Position numbers and translations under genes: made by a program | The notes under the pieces: model-generated | Told to the model about the DNA's origin: nothing | The model's input: the letters and a program-made list of their open reading frames with translations, nothing else | Database searches by the model: none | Part shown: positions 57,767-64,000 of the stretch, piece by piece | How the letters are laid out: each line of letters opens with the position of its first letter | How positions within the stretch are numbered: the stretch's first letter is position 1 | DNA from: an uncultured Mucilaginibacter sp. | Lineage (GTDB): Bacteria; Bacteroidota; Bacteroidia; Sphingobacteriales; Sphingobacteriaceae | Assembly: GCA_903866915.1 (NCBI GenBank) | Contig: CAIPPO010000154.1 | Span: 1 to 64,000, forward strand | Length of the DNA: 64,000 nt | Direction of reading: 5' to 3'

Positions 57767-59037
57767 GGCTTTTCTTTTTGTTGTGCGATGGATAAATTCC
57801 GATGCGAGTTTTCTACCATTACGATCCCGTTATCAACGATAACCCCGATGGCTAATACAATACCCGTCAACGACATGATATTGGAGCTGATACTAAAGGC
57901 ATTGAGCAGAATAAAACTGGCCGCTATCGTTATTGGGATTTGGATAATGATGCTTAAAGCACTCCGCCAGCTGAAAAGGAAAAGGATCACAATAACCGAT
58001 ACCGTGATCATTTCTTCGATTAAAGTATGTTTAACAGAGTTAACGGCGTTTTCAATTAATTCACTCCGGTCATAAGCGAATTTAAACGTTACACCCGCCG
58101 GTAGTCCTTTCTGGATATCGGCCATCTTATCCTTTACGGCGTGAATTACGCGGTCAGCATTCTCGCCATAACGCATAACAACAATTCCGCCAACTGCTTC
58201 GCCTTCGCCGTTCTGATCGAAAATACCCAGCCGCTCATCGCCGCCCATTTGCACGGTGGCTATGTCTTTTATCGTAACGGGTATGGTATTGATTACGCCG
58301 ATCGGTATTTGTTCAACATCCTGTAAACTTTTTATATAACCCAGCCCCCTGACAATATAGGCGCTGCCATTCATTTCAAATTTTCGACCGCCTACATCAT
58401 TGTTATTGCTTTTCACGGCTTTAAGAACCTGTGATAGGGGGATATTGTAATAATTCAATTTTTGAGGATCGATAGTAACCTGGTATTGTTTTTCAAATCC
58501 GCCGAATGAGGCAACTTCGCTCACACCCTGCACCGTTTGCAAACCGAGCTTTATATACCAGTCCTGCAGGGCCCGTTGTTCGCCCAGGTCCATGCCTTTT
58601 GCATCCAGGGTGTACCAAAGTATATGACCTACTCCTGTACCATCAGGACCCAATGTGGGTGTGATGCCCTGTGGTAATAAACGCTGTGCATAATTCAGCC
58701 GTTCCAATACCCGGCTTCGGGCCCAGTAAACGTCGGCTTTCTCGTCGAAAACGATATAAACAAAGCTCATCCCGAACATAGATGTTGCCCGGATAGATTT
58801 CACTTTTGGAATCCCCTGTAAATTACTAACCAATGGATAAGTGACCTGGTCCTCCATAATCTGCGGACTGCGGCCCTGCCACTCGGTAAATACGATAACC
58901 TGGTTTTCAGACAGATCGGGTATAGCGTCGATCGGGTTTTGCCTAACAGCATAGGCGCCCCATCCAAAAAGGGCGATAGCAATCAGCAGAACGATATACC
59001 TGTTTTTTAAAGACAGGGTAATGAGTTGATTTATCAT
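57763..59037 (-). CDS. cusA: CusA-like heavy-metal RND pump, N-terminal part (TM1 to TM4)
   Basis: 424 aa ending IGVIVDNGIVMVENSHRNLSIAQQKEKP-stop; full CusA N-terminal half; ATGA overlap with the downstream ORF. Confidence 0.9.
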   Translation of the reverse strand: MINQLITLSLKNRYIVLLIAIALFGWGAYAVRQNPIDAIPDLSENQVIVFTEWQGRSPQIMEDQVTYPLVSNLQGIPKVKSIRATSMFGMSFVYIVFDEKADVYWARSRVLERLNYAQRLLPQGITPTLGPDGTGVGHILWYTLDAKGMDLGEQRALQDWYIKLGLQTVQGVSEVASFGGFEKQYQVTIDPQKLNYYNIPLSQVLKAVKSNNNDVGGRKFEMNGSAYIVRGLGYIKSLQDVEQIPIGVINTIPVTIKDIATVQMGGDERLGIFDQNGEGEAVGGIVVMRYGENADRVIHAVKDKMADIQKGLPAGVTFKFAYDRSELIENAVNSVKHTLIEEMITVSVIVILFLFSWRSALSIIIQIPITIAASFILLNAFSISSNIMSLTGIVLAIGVIVDNGIVMVENSHRNLSIAQQKEKP

Positions 59038-59087
59038 CGTAATGAATTTAAACAGCCCGCTGCCTGATGACAGCGGGCTGATCTGAA

Positions 59088-59342
59088 CTACATTTTCATT
59101 TTTTCAGCAGACTTCTTTTTCAAATCTGATTTTTTAACGAGTGTCATGCCGCAGCCTGGTTTAGGGCATTTGCCTGGCTTTAAGCTCATTACGTCGGTGT
59201 GCATGGGGCAGGTATAAATTACTTTGGCTGCCGTTGATTTTTTTGTCTTTGTTGAATCCGGACCCGGATTGTTGTGGTTTGCCGCGAAAACAGTTGTTGC
59301 AGAAAATAGGACGGCGATAGCCATCAGTATTGATTTTTTCAT
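59088..59342 (-). CDS. Small secreted heavy-metal-binding-domain protein
   Basis: 84 aa; signal peptide; YTCPMHTDVMSLKPGKCPKPGCGMTLVKKSD. Confidence 0.85.
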   Translation of the reverse strand: MKKSILMAIAVLFSATTVFAANHNNPGPDSTKTKKSTAAKVIYTCPMHTDVMSLKPGKCPKPGCGMTLVKKSDLKKKSAEKMKM

Positions 59343-59470
59343 GTGTTTTTAGAAATTAAAAGATGAATAGATAGCATAAGGCGAACCTTATACATGGGTT
59401 ATTAATAGAAATAATAATTGAAAATTATCGTTCAACCGTACCGTTGGTACATTGATGGAGAAAGGGCGGA

Positions 59471-59854
59471 TCAGATCCGGTAGTCGCAGTTGCGCAAATA
59501 AATAGGGATGTGGGTTCGCCCCGGCGGAGCGTTGCCCCGGCAGGCAATTTGCCCGGTTACCTCGCGATAAACAGATTCGATTTTAATAGTAGCGAAAGCC
59601 GGAACCAATGAAGTTAAAGGCGCCTTAAAGGAATAAGACGGGGCCAAAACTTGATTATCCTTCAGCTTAAAGCTTCTGACTTCGTGTTTGCAGCATTTAT
59701 TATTGTTGACAGTTTTTACGCCAGCGTTATCCGACCCGCCGAAAACCATGCTGACTGAAGCCAGCTTGCCGCAGCAATAAAAGCTATTTACACCCATACC
59801 CAGGCACGAAACCAGGTATATGGATATCAATAATAGAACTGCCGAACGTTTCAT
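59471..59854 (-). CDS. HYC_CC_PP-type small Cys-rich secreted protein (putative)
   Basis: 127 aa; FYCCGKL, NKCCKHE, APPGRTHIPIYLRNCDYRI; upstream of the efflux operon. Confidence 0.7.
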   Translation of the reverse strand: MKRSAVLLLISIYLVSCLGMGVNSFYCCGKLASVSMVFGGSDNAGVKTVNNNKCCKHEVRSFKLKDNQVLAPSYSFKAPLTSLVPAFATIKIESVYREVTGQIACRGNAPPGRTHIPIYLRNCDYRI

Positions 59855-60040
59855 TAATCAAATTTACTGAATTAATATTCAAAAGAGAAGGGTTGTGTTT
59901 TTTGGTAAATAAACAGCCTGTGATTTTAAGGTGGTTTTTTCTTTTTGCCCCTGCTTTAACTAAAAATAAATGTAAGTGCCCTGTTTCTCGCGGCAGCGGA
60001 GCCCATTTTGGTACTAGTTACGGAACAAAAGCTGAATAAA

Positions 60041-60080
60041 AACAAAAAAGGCCTTTTCTGTATAGAAAAGACCTTTTTAA
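60041..60080 (-). terminator. Intrinsic terminator downstream of tRNA-Phe
   Basis: Plus-strand AAAAAAGGCCTTTTCTGTATAGAAAAGACCTTTTT; on the minus strand the hairpin is followed by a T-rich tract. Confidence 0.75.
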
Positions 60081-60085
60081 TGTTG

Positions 60086-60158
60086 TGGTATCAGCTGGAA
60101 TCGAACCAGCGACACAAGGATTTTCAGTCCTTTGCTCTACCAACTGAGCTATGATACC
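60086..60158 (-). tRNA. tRNA-Phe (anticodon GAA)
   Basis: Minus strand GGTATCATAGCTCAGTTGGTAGAGCAAAGGACTGAAAATCCTTGTGTCGCTGGTTCGATTCCAGCTGATACCA folds into a complete cloverleaf; anticodon loop CTGAAAA. Confidence 0.97.
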
Positions 60159-60622
60159 GGCTCGTGGTCCGAAAAGGACTCCCGTGGTAGGGGCTGCAAA
60201 TGTAAGCCCTTTTTTTGTTTATGAAAAACTTTTTTCAAAAAAGGTGCTTCAATGTTCACTACTATGCCATTTACGTCTGAAATTGTCAATTTCTTTTGAA
60301 TTTTCTATACGATGCTATTTATCGCTGCGCTTTGTGGCAGGTATATCCAAATTTTGAATTACGTTTTCGCAAAAAAGACAATATTTCTTCAGCAAAGCAC
60401 TTAAGAGCTACTAAAATCGGCGGTCTTATTTTTAAGATATTATATTATTTTGAAAAAACGTTTTCAATTTTTTCAGAGTTATTAATTTTTTTTTGAAAAA
60501 TTTTATGAAAATGCACTGATATTTTACAAATAATTCATATTATCGCAGAAGTTTGTATTTCTGTACAAATAACCAATTTAACCCAGTTTAATTAATTTAT
60601 TTTTCTGTATTGAACTCATTTT

Positions 60623-60988
60623 ATGAAAAAAATTGAAGCGATTATTCGCACATCAAAATTTGAAGAGGTCAAATCTGCCCTAAAACTCGTGGGTATTGAC
60701 TTTTTTTCCTATTGGGAATGCTCCGGTGTCGGAAACGAGCAAGTCACTGAGCATCATAGCTACCGTGGTACAGTCTATGACACACATTTTCTATCCCGAC
60801 TGTTTATTTCTATCGTCTTAAAAGATGAAAATTTAGAAAAAACAGTTGCCTGTATTGAAAAAGCTGCTTTTACAGGCGAAATAGGGGATGGCATGATCTT
60901 CACTTATAATATTGAAGAATCTATCCGGATCAGAACAGGCGAACGTGGTAAGGCCTCTACTGCCGGCCCAAGCGACGAGAAAAAGTAA
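60623..60988 (+). CDS. P-II family nitrogen regulatory protein (divergent)
   Basis: 121 aa; MKKIEAIIRTSKFEEVKSAL, T-loop-like SYRGTVYDTHFLS, TGEIGDGMIFTYNIEESIRIRTGERG; adjacent to amtB. Confidence 0.92.
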   Translation: MKKIEAIIRTSKFEEVKSALKLVGIDFFSYWECSGVGNEQVTEHHSYRGTVYDTHFLSRLFISIVLKDENLEKTVACIEKAAFTGEIGDGMIFTYNIEESIRIRTGERGKASTAGPSDEKK

Positions 60989-61013
60989 TTATTAACCAAA
61001 TCAATCAACTGAC

Positions 61014-62633
61014 ATGACGAAAAAGATACTTATATGCTTATTAATGGCATTTTTGAATATTTCATTGACTAATACTTATGCCCAAACTTCAAGAAAGCCG
61101 GATCCTTCTGGCGTAAACACGGGCTCATCCGCAGATTTGGATACTGCGGCATTTAAAGTAATAGATACTTTGGCGAAAAAGAAAGATACAACTGTAGCCG
61201 CATTAAATGGCTCGGTGAAAAAGCTTTCAGCAGCGGTTTCAAACGTAGCCAATGCTGATGGCAAAAATAAAGTGGCAATTAACCTGGTTTGGTTGCTCAT
61301 CACGGGCTTCCTTGTGTTTTTTATGCAGGCTGGTTTTGCCCTGGTTGAAACTGGTTTAACAAGAGCTAAAAACGTAGCGCATACCATGGCCATGAACTTA
61401 TTTGTTTATCCTGCCGGTTGTCTTGGATTTTTTGTTTGCGGTTTTGCGCTGATGTTCGGCGGTGTAGGCGCGTTGGGAACACTTGGCGGATTCGATGGTT
61501 TAAATCAGGAATTTACCATCCATATCCTGGGCCATGCGTTCGGATTATGGGGCACTAAAGGCTTTTTTATGAACGGCGTATACGACGTAGGTGTTTTGGG
61601 ATTCTTTGTGTTTCAGGCTGTGTTTATGGATGCTACTGCCACGATCCCTACAGGTGCCATGGCTGAAAGGTGGAAATTTGCTTCCTTTGCTATATCAGGG
61701 GCACTGATTGGTGGTTTAATCTATCCATTATATGGCAACTGGGTATGGGGCGGTGGTTGGTTATCGCAACTTGGTGTTAACTTCGGCTTGGGCCATGGTC
61801 ACCTTGATTTTGCCGGATCTTCTGTTGTTCACTTGTCGGGTGGTGTGCTTGCATTTGTAGGCGCCAGAATGATCGGTCCGCGTTTAGGTAAATACAACAA
61901 AGACAAAACAGCTAATGCTATCCCGGGCCACAATATCCCGATGGCGGTATTAGGTACCTTGATATTAGCCTTCGGCTGGTTCGGATTCAATGCCGGGTCA
62001 ACTTTTGCCGGTACAGATTATAGATTTGCCGTTGTTGCATTCAATACCATGATCGCTTCCTGCGCCGGTACGCTGGCTTCTACGCTGTGGATTTGGTATG
62101 TGCGGGGAAGTAAACCAGATGTAAGTATGATGTGTAATGGTTTGCTGGCCGGCCTGGTAGCAATCACGGCACCATGTGCCTATGTAACACCAATTGGCGG
62201 TTTGATCATCGGCCTGGTATCGGGCGTAATTGTGGTTGAAGTAACGTTGTTGATGGAGAAAAAATTCAGGATCGACGATCCGGTGGGTGCAGTGGCTGTT
62301 CACGGCGCTAATGGTGTGTGGGGTGTGCTTGCTTTGGGTTTATTTGCTGATGGTAACTATGGCGATGGTATAAACGGCGTAAAGGGAACTGTAACCGGCT
62401 TGTTTTATGGAGGCGGATGGGGCCAGTTTATTGCTGAAGCTATCGGTGCCGCAACCAATATTATTTTCATTGGTGCAGCTGGCTGGTTAATGTTTAAACT
62501 GTTAGATAAATTGGTTGGCAACAGGGTTAAACCAGAAGTTGAAATGTATGGCCTGGATCTGCCTGAAATGGGCATCGATGGCTATTCAGGTATCCGGATG
62601 GATAAAAATGCCGAAACGCCATTGTCCAGATAA
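61014..62633 (+). CDS. amtB: Ammonium transporter (Amt family) with N-terminal signal/extension
   Basis: 539 aa; GFALVETGLTRAKN, FAGSSVVHLSGG, VAVHGANGVWGVLALGLFADG; follows PII gene. Confidence 0.96.
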   Translation: MTKKILICLLMAFLNISLTNTYAQTSRKPDPSGVNTGSSADLDTAAFKVIDTLAKKKDTTVAALNGSVKKLSAAVSNVANADGKNKVAINLVWLLITGFLVFFMQAGFALVETGLTRAKNVAHTMAMNLFVYPAGCLGFFVCGFALMFGGVGALGTLGGFDGLNQEFTIHILGHAFGLWGTKGFFMNGVYDVGVLGFFVFQAVFMDATATIPTGAMAERWKFASFAISGALIGGLIYPLYGNWVWGGGWLSQLGVNFGLGHGHLDFAGSSVVHLSGGVLAFVGARMIGPRLGKYNKDKTANAIPGHNIPMAVLGTLILAFGWFGFNAGSTFAGTDYRFAVVAFNTMIASCAGTLASTLWIWYVRGSKPDVSMMCNGLLAGLVAITAPCAYVTPIGGLIIGLVSGVIVVEVTLLMEKKFRIDDPVGAVAVHGANGVWGVLALGLFADGNYGDGINGVKGTVTGLFYGGGWGQFIAEAIGAATNIIFIGAAGWLMFKLLDKLVGNRVKPEVEMYGLDLPEMGIDGYSGIRMDKNAETPLSR

Positions 62634-62675
62634 TTATCAAAAATACGGTAACTTACCGTTGCCGGTAAATTGCTG

Positions 62676-62706
62676 AAAGGCCCCAAATTAAATGGGGCCT
62701 TTTTTG
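62676..62706 (+). terminator. Intrinsic terminator downstream of amtB
   Basis: AAAGGCCCC-AAATTAAAT-GGGGCCTTTTTT. Confidence 0.85.
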
Positions 62707-62802
62707 TTGGGCAGAAAATGGAAGTTCAATTTTTATAAATTCGAACTTCTTTCAACTCGTCAATAAAAAATTAACTTTGACAAAAATTACTATGCACGCA
62801 TA

Positions 62803-64000
62803 ATGATCGGGCAGATTGTTTTTATCCTCATACTGGCTGCCGCCATCTGGCTATTCAGCAAAAACGTCGGGAAAATAAGGCGGAATATCCTGCTTGGGCG
62901 AGATACCAATCGCTCCGATAGTCCGGCATTGCGCTGGAAAACAATGGCCAAAGTGGCCCTCGGTCAAAGCAAAATGGGTAAGCGACCCTTTGCTGCACTA
63001 ATGCACCTGTTCATTTATGTAGGTTTTGTGATCATCAATATCGAAGTGCTGGAAATATTGATCGACGGCGTTTTCGGCACCCATCGTATTTTTTCAAAGC
63101 CACTGGCGGAATTGTATGATTTCCTCATCGGCGGTTTTGAAATTTTGGCCCTGCTGGTGCTCGTTTCCTGTTTTGCCTTCCTCATCCGCAGAAATATCGG
63201 TCGCCTCAAACGTTTCAGCGGTGTTGAAATGACTTCCTGGCCCCGTTCGGATGCCAATTACATACTGTTTATTGAAATATTGCTCATGTCGGCCTTTCTT
63301 ACCATGAATGCCGCCGACCATCAATTACAATTGCTGCAATTCGGGCATTATATAAAAGCTGGTAGTTTCCCGGTTAGTAGCCTTATAGGTCCGCTATTAC
63401 CCCGTAACGCAGCCTCACTGGAAGCCATAGAGCGGGGCTGCTGGTGGTTCCATATCATTGGCATTCTCGCTTTTCTGAATTATTTACCTTATTCCAAGCA
63501 TTTTCATATCCTTTTGGCGTTTCCGAATACCTATTATTCTAACCTAAATCCAAAAGGTGAAATCAGCAATATGCCGTCGGTGACCAACGAGGTTAAGGCC
63601 ATGCTCGACCCAGCTTTCGTTCCACCACCTGCAGAAGCCAGCCGTTTTGGTGCCAAAGATGTAACCGACCTTACCTGGAAGAACCTGATGGAGGCCTATA
63701 CCTGTACAGAATGCGGGCGTTGCACTTCAGTGTGCCCGGCCAATCAAACCGGCAAATTGCTTTCACCGCGGAAGATTATGATGGATACACGCGACAGGAT
63801 AACAGAGATAGGGCAGGGTATCGACAAAAATGGCAAAGATTTCAAGGACGATAAAAGCCTGCTCGACAATTATATCAGCCGCGAAGAAATATGGGCCTGC
63901 ACCACCTGCAACGCCTGCACCGACGCCTGCCCGGTAAATATCAACCCGCTCGAAATTATTGTTGAATTGCGGCGCTATATAGTCATGGAAGAATCACAGG
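62803..64000 (+). CDS. (Fe-S)-binding heterodisulfide-reductase-related membrane protein (partial; runs off the right edge)
   Basis: ATG at 62803; MIGQIVFILILAAAIWLFSKNVGKIRRNILLG; TM helices then CTECGRCTSVCPANQTGK and CTTCNACTDACPVNINPLEIIVELRRYIVM. Not in the supplied ORF list because it lacks a stop in the window. Confidence 0.88.
   Translation, partial: MIGQIVFILILAAAIWLFSKNVGKIRRNILLGRDTNRSDSPALRWKTMAKVALGQSKMGKRPFAALMHLFIYVGFVIINIEVLEILIDGVFGTHRIFSKPLAELYDFLIGGFEILALLVLVSCFAFLIRRNIGRLKRFSGVEMTSWPRSDANYILFIEILLMSAFLTMNAADHQLQLLQFGHYIKAGSFPVSSLIGPLLPRNAASLEAIERGCWWFHIIGILAFLNYLPYSKHFHILLAFPNTYYSNLNPKGEISNMPSVTNEVKAMLDPAFVPPPAEASRFGAKDVTDLTWKNLMEAYTCTECGRCTSVCPANQTGKLLSPRKIMMDTRDRITEIGQGIDKNGKDFKDDKSLLDNYISREEIWACTTCNACTDACPVNINPLEIIVELRRYIVMEESQ

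Noticed and set aside
60151-60357. 68-aa plus-strand ORF
   Set aside because: Begins inside the tRNA-Phe gene and has no recognisable protein features.
1-64000. CRISPR arrays, prophage, restriction-modification or toxin-antitoxin systems
   Set aside because: No regularly spaced repeats, phage structural genes or recognisable defence genes were seen on either strand.

Overview
64-kb chromosomal window from a Bacteroidota bacterium, probably Sphingobacteriaceae / Mucilaginibacter-like; that taxonomic guess rests on gene content and style only. Main blocks: (1) a partial transposase-like CDS at the left edge; (2) an alpha-galactosidase-like hydrolase facing a complete L-rhamnose catabolic operon (rhaT, rhaD-SDR fusion, rhaM, rhaI, rhaK); (3) a GH37 trehalase, a TPR/HTH regulator and a SusC/SusD locus followed by two paralogous VCBS/UnbV lipoproteins, a GH65-like enzyme, a PAP2/haloperoxidase-like lipoprotein, a GH130-like protein and a glucoamylase-like (PF10091) protein; (4) miscellaneous genes (divergent pyruvate kinase, Zn-ADH, PAS histidine kinase plus response regulator); (5) a [NiFe]-hydrogenase island (hyaABCD-hypFDE-nickel permease on the minus strand, divergent hypABC on the plus strand) whose small subunit has the cysteine pattern of O2-tolerant enzymes; (6) a Cus-like heavy-metal RND efflux locus in which the CusA pump is split into two overlapping ORFs and three proteins carry YTCPMH...CGM metal-binding domains; (7) tRNA-Phe, a divergent PII protein with an ammonium transporter, and the start of an Fe-S oxidoreductase. 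No CRISPR array, prophage or obvious defence system was seen. The most interesting points are the O2-tolerant hydrogenase signature with a sparse maturation set, the split CusA, the variant PII loops, the paired VCBS/UnbV-GH65-haloperoxidase unit, terminator-like hairpins just upstream of start codons, and a nested inverted-repeat intergenic element. All family assignments are by eye; no database search was run.
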